This document shows, one piece after another, positions 1 through 10,110 of a stretch of DNA of 64,000 bases (positions are counted from its first letter, which is position 1; each line of letters begins with the position of its first letter). The notes beneath the pieces were generated by a model. That model was not told where the DNA came from, made no database searches, and saw nothing but the letters and a program-made list of their open reading frames with translations. The stretch comes from Macrophomina tecta. Its lineage: Eukaryota; Ascomycota; Dothideomycetes; Botryosphaeriales; Botryosphaeriaceae. The position numbers were made by a program, and so were the translations under genes. The stretch covers positions 1,860,001 to 1,924,000 of the forward strand of contig JAKSGN010000002.1 of assembly GCA_024180945.1 (NCBI GenBank), read 5' to 3'.

Positions 1-208
1 AATTCTGGGGGCTGAGCGAGAGCCGGCCTCCATCACAAGATAAGCCGCAGCATATCATTTGGCTGCTCAGCCTCAGCAGGTAATATGGGCACTTTGAGCA
101 GCCCGTTCAATTATTCCACGATAACTCTGAATCTATATCTCTTCAGTAAAAGAAAAAAAAAAGTTGTTGTGAAGATTTTCTACTGCTCGCCTCTTTGTTT
201 GCAGCAAA

Positions 209-1936
209 ATGCTTAACGCGCGGGAAAGAACCCACCCATTAGCGTTCTCTGAGTACCCACTGAATTTACCGCAACAGGCTCTGTTGGGGGCCAATCCAGC
301 ATCATTACGGGAGCGGCTTGTTGAACACGTTTGGTCAATTTCCGCAAAGAAAACTCTACATTTTGAGGTCTTCGAATCCAAGCCAAACGCCAAATTACCG
401 ACCAAACGTACCATCCAGGACCAATCAACTGCTGAACAAGCGATCTCTGTGCCACAATCAGAAGGGTTTGACTGCAAAATATTGTTGGTGATTCAATTTT
501 TTTTGTGCAAAAAAATTTATTTTTGACACTTGAGTAGCTGCCTCGTCCAAAAGGACTCGCTACGTCCGTTTCTTATCACAGCACCTTTGCTATGGAACCT
601 CCTGGACACATATAATATACCTGCACCTTTTCTGGACGTTCTATTTGCTGTGCATACTGAAACACACATTGCCGAAGAGAGCTACGGGAATGTGTTCCTG
701 CAGACACTGGTTGAGCCATCGCCTGCTTTTGGTAGCGCGCGACCTTGTATTCTGGGAGCAAGAACTTCACTAACACATCTCACAGAGCTATCTTATCAGC
801 TCAAATACGTGGAAGCGAATCACCGACCTTCAGCATTCCCTTGGTCCACCAGGCGGACGGAAGTTTTCAGCCGAATCTGGTACGCCGGGGAAGGCGTAAA
901 GTCCTTCTGGCTAATCTTCCACCCCAAGGAGGACTCGGAGCTTAGCAACAGGATTTCCCAGAAAGCTCAAGAGCAGAGCCAATGGAGTGTAATAAGGCAG
1001 AATCCTGTGCGGCAGCACATCGATATCCTGTCAACATACCTCGACAACTGGAGGCCTTTCCTGGGCGATCTTGGAACACAGTATTCGGAGCTGGTAAGTT
1101 TTGAATGCGGTGGCGGGAGCATGAGCTGATGAAACGTAGAAAATGCTTCTGTGGACTACCGAATTCGAGGATGAGGCAAATTTCAACAGAGTCTTGAATT
1201 TCAAGTCCATGCGTTCACTCCGAGGGCTGGAAGAGAGAGTACAGATGGCTGAAGTCATCTTGAGCCAAACAGCAAACCTCCTCCAAGTGTTGATTGAGCT
1301 GAACCAAAACATTTCTCAAAGCGGCATGTCCGACCACAAGGAGTTTACGATCACGGAAAATGCCCTGAAGGCGATTAGAGTGAAGCTTGACGGACACCAA
1401 AAATCTGCGCAGGCACTCGAGATCCGCATTCAAGGAATCCTCAAACTCGTGAGCAGTGCGGACCAAATGACCGAAGAGTGTAGGATACTGACCTTGCAAG
1501 GTAACGGATGCTCTGAACCTGAAAAACCAGAGCGCTGCTGCGAAAAGCCAAAAGACCGCCGCCGACAACCAAGCAGTCGCAACTGAAATCAGCAAAGGCG
1601 TGTATGCTCTGACACTGGACAGCGTTGATGATAGCGCAATTGCGAGAACGGTGACGCTGGCCACACTTATTTATCTCCCGGCTAGTTTTGTCGCTGTAAG
1701 TGCGCGGTGCGGCTGCGCACCGGACTCGAAGCTGATCAAGAAACCTGCAGACACTTTTTGGGATGAACTTCTTTGACTTCAACAACAAGACGCAACGAAT
1801 GAGCATATCGAAAGATGCTTGGATATACCTGCTCGTCACGATACCATTGACGGCTGTAACGGGAGTGATATGGTGGCATGCGGCAAGAAACCACCGAACG
1901 AAAAGGGAATTGAGAGAAAGGCCTCCACAAGCCTGA
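209..1936 (+). CDS. CorA-like Mg2+ transporter-type membrane protein, six exons
   Basis: Exons read as 209-483, 538-731, 786-1093, 1140-1448, 1501-1695 and 1751-1936, giving 488 residues. The frame closes exactly across all five introns (54, 54, 46, 52 and 55 bp). The first intron removes an in-frame TGA at 524; the second has length divisible by three and a CTAAC branch site, and removing it restores the family-like stretch FELSYQLKYVE. The C-terminus has two membrane segments (about residues 410-427 and 450-472) with GMN at 431-433 in the context TLFGMNFF, the signature of CorA-type channels. The large soluble N-terminal part fits the fungal CorA-like proteins, many of which have unknown transport activity. 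The start is the first ATG of the open frame. It lies tail to tail with the kinase gene, 31 bp away. Membrane location is inferred; ion specificity is not shown. Confidence 0.8.
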
Positions 1937-1967
1937 GGATAAACGCCGATGATACCAGTGCGCTGCT

Positions 1968-4793
1968 TCATTCTCCAATGCAAACTCTCTTCAGAAATAC
2001 ATCGTTCCCCCTTTGGACAGCAAAGTGTGCGTAAACACCTGAGTCTTCGGAACAAAGTGAGAAGCCAGTGTCAATAAGGTAGCCGTCCAGGTAGGATCCT
2101 TGAGGTTCGTGGTAATTCATGATCAGATCTCGGCTTCTCTCGGAGGACTGTATTTGCGCAGGATCGAGATCAAATACGTGTAGACTGGGTGTCCTGCTCC
2201 TCTGGCTCTGGTGGATCAGTAGAATAGAGCGGCCATTCGGGGTGGCTGCGCCCCCAACATAGCCGTGGAACTCGTCGAGCACGCGGATTGAAAACAGTCT
2301 CTGGCCTTCAACAACCAAGACCCTCGCATTCCCATGTCGATCAATGGTGAGAAATAATGGTCGAAGGATACCCTCATCTGAGAAGTCTCCAAGGGGAACA
2401 AGGAGGTCCCGCGATGTTCCCGCAACTCGAGATGGCACCTGACTCCATGTTTAGCCGCATTGTGGAGTTGAGTCAGTTAACAAGCTTACGAACGGAGCCC
2501 GACAATGCATAGCGAGCCTGCTACCATCAGATGCGACCTCAAACACTGTCCAGCGGTCCACTGCATTACCGTGGGGTAACCGTGATCGTGACCAGATATA
2601 TATCCACTTCCCGTTTCGGCTGAAAAATGCCTTCTTTAATTTTCCGGGGAAAAGAAGCGCTTCTTGAGATAAATTTTGGTGAAATACTCTTAATTTATCC
2701 TCGAAATGCACAATGCAGTCTCCCCTTGTTGATATTGACAGATCCACAGGTGGACTCCCATCGTCACAATTAAGCGAACTCCGATCGTATAAAAGCAGCT
2801 ATCAGGACTCATTAGCTGCATCCACTCCAGGTATGGCGTTACTAACCCGCATTCTGGTCCAGTCTTTTACGTGACAGATTAATGCTACGCAGAAAATACC
2901 TTCTGCGGCAATGTGTTTAACTTTGTAATCACGCAGCCCGTCTTCTTCGGCCAGAGAGCAGCAGGACTCCTTATCCGAGGACTCAGTCCATTTAGGGATG
3001 GCGCGATATGCAGTAGAGCTTTGCTTGGAGTTTACCTGGAAAATGGCGCAGTCTCCGGTAGTTGAAACTCGACAATCCGATGGTCTCTTTTGAAGAAGCT
3101 CGTGGGCTGACTGCTCGATTTCTTGTGGGTATTCTTTGATATGAATAGCAATCGGGCCTGGGTTCGATTCGGGAATGAAAGGACCAAGGGTCGATGGAGT
3201 CTCCGGGCGCGGTGGAAAGATAAGCTCGTTTTGTCCTGTCTTGACCTTTGACCAGGTAATGTAAAGGGATTGCTCGAGCTCTTGAGTGCCTGGGCGGTCA
3301 CGGGGGTCTCTTCGAAGAATGCCACGAACCTGACTCCAGAGTTCCTGCAATCCCTCATCATGAAGACGTAGATTGTCCAGCCATTCTTTGACATCTTCTC
3401 TGAATTGGAATGATGCATCATAGAAGTGTGGCTTGTTTCTGACGTTGTTGCGTGCTTTCTCAAGCTCTTTCACGGCATCTGGTCCTCCATGCGCAAATAC
3501 CAAAATTTCCAACAGCACACATCCAAATGACCAGATATCAGCAGCTGTTCCGATGTCGTGTTCGTGAGATTCGACCTCCGGCGCTTGATAGACCCCGGTT
3601 CGTAGACGACGCGCGCTGCGACCGACCGCAGAGGAGCCGTTTGGGGCCGGTGAGGCCCAGTCACCGCTCGTGTTCTCGATCACTGATCTGCCGAAATCGG
3701 CAATCTTCCAGATCCAGATATCATCTTCTTGATCGGAATGACCTGGTGCAAATACCAAAATGTTGTCGGGTTTGAAGTCGAGGTGATAACACCTGTAGCG
3801 GTCCAGGGAGTTTCTAGCGCTAAAACCACTATGTAGCCACTGAAGCGCGTCTCGGATGTCTCTGGCCTCCCAGAGCAAGTAGCTCGGCCTTAAGTGCTGT
3901 TTGATTCTGTTGCCGAAGGCGTTCGCGAACTGATCTTCCCGCCAATGCAGAATTTGCGAAAGGTTGCACTCAGCGGCCTGGAAAATCAGATGACCGACGG
4001 CACCAATCTGGATGGCAGAGAAGCAGTACTGGATATTCGCGTGGGGCGAGGCTACTCGGCCCATCTTCTTCAAGTTCTGCACCTCGACCTTGAACTCCCA
4101 TTCTTGCGCGGGTGAAAAGGTTTTCACAGCGACGATGTCGATAGGATCGCCAGTGCGTTGTACAAGGCCTCCTGGGGCAACTCGATGCTTCGTAACGGGA
4201 TGAGTGCCATGGTGGAGAGTTCTTGCGCCCTCAAGGAATGCAAAGCGGGTCCCTTCGGCAAAGGCATTTATGGGAGCGGCGAAGTCTGAGGGTTGCATTT
4301 GCACAATCGGAGCAGGTGAGAAGGCAAACTGCGCGCTGCAGAACTTGTCGGTATAAGTTCTATCGTCGACCTGGCTTTCAAAGAGAGAACGCATTTGTCT
4401 GGGATCCTTGAAGGTGAATGTGTCGTCGTTCCAGTTTTGCGGATCGTCGAGTGTCGGGAAGGCGCGTGCAAATTCTCTCCAACTCGCATAAGAAATCCAG
4501 ACCAGGATCGAAAGCAGCTTCAAGTGCCTGTCATGGATGCCTGGATCTCTCTCCAGCGAGGCGAGCAATTTGCGGAAGCGGTCCAGTCGAGTGTCTTGGG
4601 CGCCATCGCGAAGACCCCATATCCTCCTCAGGTCATCCAGCAGGACAAAGCGGCGCTGGGCATCATCACGGTGGCACATGGACTTCCAGAGGTCTTCGGA
4701 GGTCTTTTCGCATATGTCAGAGAGCTCTTTGCTTTTGCGGCGGGGGTTCAGGTTCTTTATGGTCCACTTTGGCCGGGCTCCATGCGCTGACAT
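1968..4793 (-). CDS. Protein kinase with long C-terminal repeat-like region, three exons
   Basis: Exons are 4793-2871, 2798-2490 and 2438-1968, giving about 900 residues; both introns (2799-2870, 2439-2489) are phase 0 and keep the frame. The kinase domain covers about residues 205-500: the ATP-binding lysine is K224 in IVAVKTF, the catalytic loop is H337-L-D339-FKPDN, the metal-binding motif is D366-FG, and APE appears as QAPEVE. All catalytic residues are present, so activity is likely. The N-terminal 200 residues are not recognised. After the kinase the protein has stretches such as DLSISTRGDCIVHF and LRVFHQNLSQEALLF that resemble degenerate beta-propeller repeats; this is an inference from pattern only. 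The annotated start is the ATG at 4793; an upstream in-frame TTG is ignored. Substrate and pathway are unknown. Similar kinases are expanded and variable in filamentous fungi. Confidence 0.78.
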
Positions 4794-5789
4794 CTGCAAA
4801 AGATTGGGCTTGTTGAATGGCTGCTACGGTGTTGGCATCACGGGCGGCAAGCGGAGTGCCAGAGAGCTGTAACCACTAGCGCAGGGCGGTAGAGCAGCCG
4901 GGAAAGAGTCGAAAGCAGTTGGTGATGTGTCGCAATGCATGAGTTGCGGAAGCAAGGGCTGCAATCCGAGCGGGCGACACGTCGTGCTCAGGCTGAAAAA
5001 GCGGGTGAGGCAAGACGGCTCGACCAGCGGCTGCGAAGGCAGCTGCATTCCGCCACACAACCACCCGATGCGGGGCTGAGGCTGGGGCTGATAAGGCTGC
5101 GCCATTGACCACAGCTCCGACAGGCAGCATTTTAGCCGCCATCCCATCTATGTATGCACTATTATCACGTGCCTGCAGCCCCGGAGTCCTACGGCATTTT
5201 AACATGGAAATTCACACGAATGTCCTCGCCACACGACAGTATGAAAAAGATGGCCTTGGGAGCGGATTCCTCGGCCCCCACGAGCAACGACGCACGTCAC
5301 CGACTTCAACAGCACTTCACTAACCCCGAGGCAATTCTATCCCGATCCGGATTCCGTGTAGCCAGAAGGATCGTGGAGGACGATGGATTGACGCTGCAGC
5401 CATTCGAAAAATTGGCCATGAGCGCATGCCGCGTAATGAATCCGCTGCCCAGACAGCGAGCCCGTCTCGCTTCACAAATCACACAACTAGAGACCCCCCC
5501 CTCCCTTTTGATTCGGAATTTCTTCTTAGTTCTGCGCACTGTACCGCGTAGCTAGATCTTCCGGCGCCCTCTTCCTTGCTCATTGATGACCAGGTACATA
5601 CAATGCGCTACCAACGGAGCCATTACTGCTCAAACACGGGAAAACTGTGCATGGCCATCCAAATCCGGGCCGCCACCACTCTCTTTGTGTTCGACACGCC
5701 TCCTCAACGCCTTCTCGTAGAACTGAGCAGTCCGGGCGCCTTTCTCAAAGTGGGCGTCGCAAAATCACAGGGCCGAATGAGCCCTCCCG
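4794..5789. other. Intergenic region upstream of the kinase gene
   Basis: This 1.0 kb gap lies between the kinase start and the 3' end of the hydrolase, both on the minus strand, so it should hold the kinase promoter and hydrolase terminator. An 88-109 codon minus-strand frame (4876-5205, ATG start) and overlapping plus-strand frames are present, but none resembles a known family. No RNA gene or repeat was seen. Confidence 0.5.
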
Positions 5790-6809
5790 CTATGAAGCCG
5801 GCGTAAGAGCCTTCTGAACCTCCTCCTCGCTGACCTCTTTGCCCAACAACCAACCAAACGCAAGAATCCCCTCCCTGATCGACCGCTTCGCCGCATCCAA
5901 CCCCGCCGCCGCAAACAGTGCCGGCCCATGCGGCACCCCCGGATACACATCAATCCTCGTCCGCACCCCCGCCTCCCTCAACATCTTCTCATACACCAAC
6001 CCGTCATCCCTCACCGGATCCATCCCGCAGACCATGATGTAGTGCGGCGGCATCTTCACGCCCCCCTCCTCCTCCTTCTCCCCCTTCAAAAACCCCTCCG
6101 CATTCACCGGTGAGAAGAGCTCCGACATGACGTCCGCCCTGTACAGCTCCTTCAGATACGCCAGCGACTCGGCGTTCAGCACGGGCGCGTCGCGGTTCTG
6201 CTCGCGCGCGAAGTGCAGGTGCCGGTGCCGCGGCGGCACCACGCGCGGGTCCAGGTGCGACGGCATCTGCATCCACACGCCGGTGACGGGCGGCAGCCGC
6301 GCCGCCTCTCCTCGCCCTGCGCCTTCGCCTTCGTCGCGCGCGCCGAGCAGCTGCTGCACCACCACGCCCGCCAGCGCCGCCCCCGACGACCCGCCCCCGA
6401 CGACGAACCCGGCCGACGGGTCCGCGCCGATGCGCGCGTCCGAGCGCGCGTGCAGCGCGAGCCAGCGCACCGCGTCGAGCGCGTCGTGTGCCGCGACCGG
6501 GAAGCGGTGCGTCGGCGCCAGCCGGTGCGAGATGGTGACCGCGGTGGCGGAGAACAGGCGGGTCAGCGTGCGGGCGGTCGGGGTGGGCTGCTCGTAGTCG
6601 CCTGCGCAGTAGCCGCCGCCGTGGATGAGGATGATGAGGGGACTGTTGGCGGCGGGGGTGGCCGGTTTGTGGACGCGCGCGGGGCTGAGGTGGCCGTCGC
6701 GCATGGGGATGTGGATGATGTGCTCGGTGGCGGTCTCCGGGGACGGCTGGAAGGCGTGGGATTTGGCGATGAAGGCGTCGATGAGTGGGCGGCCGCTGGG
6801 GATGGGCAT
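5790..6809 (-). CDS. Alpha/beta hydrolase, hormone-sensitive-lipase type
   Basis: Single-exon gene of 339 residues, predicted serine esterase or lipase/carboxylesterase. The oxyanion-hole motif HGGGY begins at H63, typical of the HSL group (alpha/beta hydrolase fold-3). The nucleophile elbow reads GGSSG with S141 as probable nucleophile, a variant of the usual GDSAG. The remaining triad members are D264 (GMDPVRDDG) and H294 (PGVPHGP). The order and spacing match the fold. The ATG at 6809 is chosen because it starts just before MPIPSGRPLIDAF; the open frame runs further upstream only through a TTG. No signal peptide is visible, so it is likely intracellular. A Gly/Glu/Arg-rich loop at about residues 155-165 (ARDEGEGAGRGEAARL) is an insertion between strands. 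Substrate is unknown; the neighbours do not suggest a pathway. Confidence 0.85.
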   Translation of the reverse strand: MPIPSGRPLIDAFIAKSHAFQPSPETATEHIIHIPMRDGHLSPARVHKPATPAANSPLIILIHGGGYCAGDYEQPTPTARTLTRLFSATAVTISHRLAPTHRFPVAAHDALDAVRWLALHARSDARIGADPSAGFVVGGGSSGAALAGVVVQQLLGARDEGEGAGRGEAARLPPVTGVWMQMPSHLDPRVVPPRHRHLHFAREQNRDAPVLNAESLAYLKELYRADVMSELFSPVNAEGFLKGEKEEEGGVKMPPHYIMVCGMDPVRDDGLVYEKMLREAGVRTRIDVYPGVPHGPALFAAAGLDAAKRSIREGILAFGWLLGKEVSEEEVQKALTPAS

Positions 6810-9800
6810 GGTTTTAAGGATCTTTTGGCCAGAGCAAAGCGGAGTGTTAGCATGGTCGGAGGGATGTGTCTGTGGTGGCGGAGAGTGGTGGGTTTTTACT
6901 GACTTCGGCGAGTTGGGGACTGGATGTCGCGTTAGCAATTGGATGTTCGAGAGTGTTTTGTGGTTTGCTCCGGGACGTACTCAATCTCGCCCAGGGCGGC
7001 CACTTTTTCTGGAGTGTCGTACTCCATTGCTGTGGATGTGTCGCAAGCAGACTCTCGATAGGATGAAGAGTGGATGTGTGCCTTTCGAAGTTTCTCTACC
7101 GGTGATAAGCTCAGTTATAAGCTCTCGCACCTTTAGTGGTTGATTTCGGCGACTGCAATTGGACACCGCAGATAGACCTCGGTGTCGTTCCATGCAAGTA
7201 AGCATTCCTTCCGCTACGCCACCTGCAAGGGATCCGTATCTGGCCCCCGGACACGGGGATAAGTAGCACGCCGCACTTGAATAGATTGCTTCGTCCGCAA
7301 GAATAACACGGGTCTCTCCTGCAGCGTGCCAGGACAGTGGCCGCACAAGAGCACCGATGGGGGGCGGAAAGAGCAGCCTTACCGCATCAGGCTTACTTGT
7401 CGATCAGGCAGCAGTTCGGCTGCCTACCATCAGCATTTCCATCCCGGCATTCCTACAAAACCGTATACATAACGAATCAAGGCGCTCGATACAGGATATA
7501 GCTTATAAATCGAAGCAGTTCGTGGTCAAGTAGCTGAAGAGGCTCCTGCTGAGTGTACCACTTGGCCGTCACCGGGTAATATCAGTATCCCCCTATGTCG
7601 ATATATCGTCCTACATCGGCATAAGCTCGTCCTGGACAACTGACATCGAACACAAACTCTTCCGCACACTGCGCATCACATCCTTCGAGCTCGACTACTT
7701 TGAGAAGGAGGCGGAGCGTGATTGTGGATGTCGCCGCGCCACAGTACATGAAATCAGCTTCTCTGCCGCACGGTTTCAATGCCAGCCGGGATGAAAGGGA
7801 AGGCGCTGGATGAGGAGTTCTCTGAGAACATCAACCGTCTCTTCAGAATTCTGGCATGCTGGGTCTGCCAGTCGGGCCAGAAGGGGAATTGGTGCTCACG
7901 AATGGCGAAGATAAAGACGTGGGCAGAAGGAGGCGGCCGTCGCAGCTTCCGAACATCGACGCTAACGAAAGGAAGTAAAATCATCATTATATTGGACAAG
8001 CACCAGCGTCTCTGCATTTAAGTAGGCTTTCTACATAGTGGAGTTGCTGATATGCCTCCCTCGCTCGTACAGATCACGTAGGCTTTGAGCAATTTTCAGA
8101 ATTGCTATTTGCACTTAGATGACATGTTGCAGAAGGATGATTCAGTTTCGTGAAATTATCTCAAAGGCAATGGGCTACTTCGACTGGGTGAAAATGTACA
8201 ATTTATGCTGAGTACGGCGCTCGCACAGAGCTTGGCCAGTCTGTCACCGATATCCTGAGCATGTGCGTTAGATCTTTCTGAACTGACCTTGGCTACGAAA
8301 TGATTTTTTTTCTACACAGATATGCTGCTATATGGAACAGTGACAGACTTTACGTATATAGGTCTCCGCAAGCTGTCGACCCGTCTGCACACGCTTTAGC
8401 TTCATTATCTCCGCAACTCTCCCGCGCTGTTGTGGCCGCCGATAACGAGGAACAAACGACTCTGCCGACCTGATCGAACCTGCAGCACGTCCGAATACGC
8501 TACAACAAGTCAGAAGCTTGCGGTACATTTTCGGAACCGGCCTCAGCTGGCTCTTTCTCTGCTCTGTAATGCAGTGATGCTATATAAGTGGCTCACCACG
8601 GACGATCCGCTTTTGTTGCATGTCGGATGTGCTTTTCGCGAATTCCGATGGCCATCTGCGGAATCTTGGGGCTTGAAAAGGCAGCAATCAGTGGGTACGT
8701 GCGTTCTATGTCGCAGCATCCCGGGCTGCGTGGAGGAAGCCCAAACTGGAGGAAATGGACCTTAAGCTGGTTGAACCCCCTGGGTGGGTCCATTTCGAAT
8801 TCGATACCAGCGTGCGATAGCTAGCTCAGTGCGGAGGCAGAAAGGAGCACATGCGCTCGGTACGTCCGTTATGGCTCTCCAGCTGGCGTCATGTAATGGT
8901 ATGGGTAGAGCAGCGGAGAAGTCCCATGACGCCAAGCACGTGCCGGTGTTCTATTTCGAAAGCTTAATCCATTCAGCGAGCAGAGATCACTACTGTACAG
9001 TACAAAAATATTGCTCTTGCTTCTTACCCAAGTAAGCTCCTGAATAGCCAAAAGTTTCTACTCTGATGCATGTCCGACATTGCAACTTCAGTGGATGTGT
9101 ACTTATTTATAAATTTCCAGCATATTCGCCTAGTCTTTGGCTTTGACGCCGCTAGTCATTTACTCGCTTATTTTCTGGACTATATCAACCCGGTATATAG
9201 TTGGCTCGAGTGTTCAAAGTTGATGGCGTTGAACATTTGATCATGTAGATCTGGCAAGGCAACGACCGTGCAGTCGGCGAAACATTTTGGAGAACTGATA
9301 ATCCGCAGTTCCCCGACTTCAAAAAATTCGGTGCAAGTATGGGCGTAGCCCCGGGAGCCGTTCTGCATGCTGTCCTTTGGGGAATTGATAAGTGTGGGAG
9401 CCTCACGTCCATGACGCGACTTCGAAACCGTGTGTTCCAGGTATTCTTTGAGCGAATGGAGAAAATAAATGTCCTAGTAGGCTTTATGTGCTTTCAGGAG
9501 TTTCGGTTAGTAAGCAATGATGTGATCTTCTGCAAATGTGGGCACCAACATGTTGGTACACGTTCAGCAATGCCTGTGAACGTGCCGCATCATCAAGCTC
9601 GATAGATGCCTCCTCATCAATGCCGCTAGGCGATGCTCATCATCGGGAGCGATTGCAGGCCATGTGGCCGTAAAAACCGCTTTTTGCAAATTTAAAGCAT
9701 GCACAAAGGCCGCCTGACTCTTAAGCACCGTTTTTTGTTCCAATATGTGATTTATCAAACATATTCCTGTAATTCATCGGTTGCTTGCAAGCCAAGTGGC

Positions 9801-9972
9801 CAAAGGAGTGAATAAATATGAGTACACATAGTATACTTTCACTAACTGGGCGAGATTATGAGTGGCGTGGAAAAGAGTAGCCTGTTACTCGCCCGGGTTG
9901 GTTGGGTAGAATGCTCGGCACAAACCCGGGTCACAGAAAAAAAGATGACCCACCAAGAAGCAAAGCGAGGGG
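6810..9972. other. Gene-poor region upstream of the hydrolase
   Basis: This 3.2 kb stretch has only short open frames, none longer than 175 codons and none recognisable. The part from about 8000 to 9800 is richer in A+T than the flanking genes. Two minus-strand frames at 7582-7779 and 7754-8017 overlap and read moderately protein-like, but they do not join by an obvious intron and match no family I know. No tRNA or terminal repeats were seen. The 6810-7100 part probably contains the hydrolase promoter. Confidence 0.4.
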
Positions 9973-9993
9973 AAAAAAAAAAAAAAAAAAAAA
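9973..9993 (-). terminator. RNA polymerase III terminator (T21)
   Basis: A run of 21 A on the plus strand, so 21 T on the minus strand, starts immediately after the 3' end of the 5S rRNA gene. RNA polymerase III stops at runs of four or more T, so this is an unusually long but otherwise typical terminator. Confidence 0.8.
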
Positions 9994-10110
9994 GTACAAC
10001 AGCCAGGATTCCCCAATGGTCACCCACTTGAGTACTAATTAGCCGGTTCGCAGTTTGAATATCGGGGAGCGGACGGGACCCGTTCTTTTCTGCGACCTAT
10101 GGTCGTACGT
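9994..10110 (-). rRNA. 5S ribosomal RNA gene, dispersed copy
   Basis: The minus strand begins ACGTACGACCATAGG and ends GGCTGTTGTAC, which pair to form helix I. Inside it are the usual 5S blocks: GGTCCCGTCCGCTC, the A-box/C-box region around ACTGCGAACCGGC, and GTGGGTGACCA followed by GGGGAATCC. Length is 117 nt, close to the usual 118-120. The hairpin around GTGGGTGACCAT differs from the common fungal GGTGGGTGACCACC but the changes keep pairing, so function is plausible. In Pezizomycotina 5S genes are scattered singly through the genome with sequence variants, unlike the tandem rDNA copies of yeast, which fits this isolated gene. A diverged pseudogene cannot be excluded. Internal promoter boxes mean no upstream promoter is needed. 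Confidence 0.88.

Noticed and set aside
3150..3180. GGTTCGATTC resembling a tRNA B box
   Set aside because: It lies in the coding sequence of the kinase and no A box or acceptor stem can be built.
4876..5205. 109-codon minus-strand frame with ATG
   Set aside because: Codon choice is not unreasonable, but there is no recognisable motif and it sits in the expected kinase promoter; kept only as a remark.
7582..8017. Pair of minus-strand frames that might be exons
   Set aside because: No consistent splice pair links them and no family similarity is recognisable.
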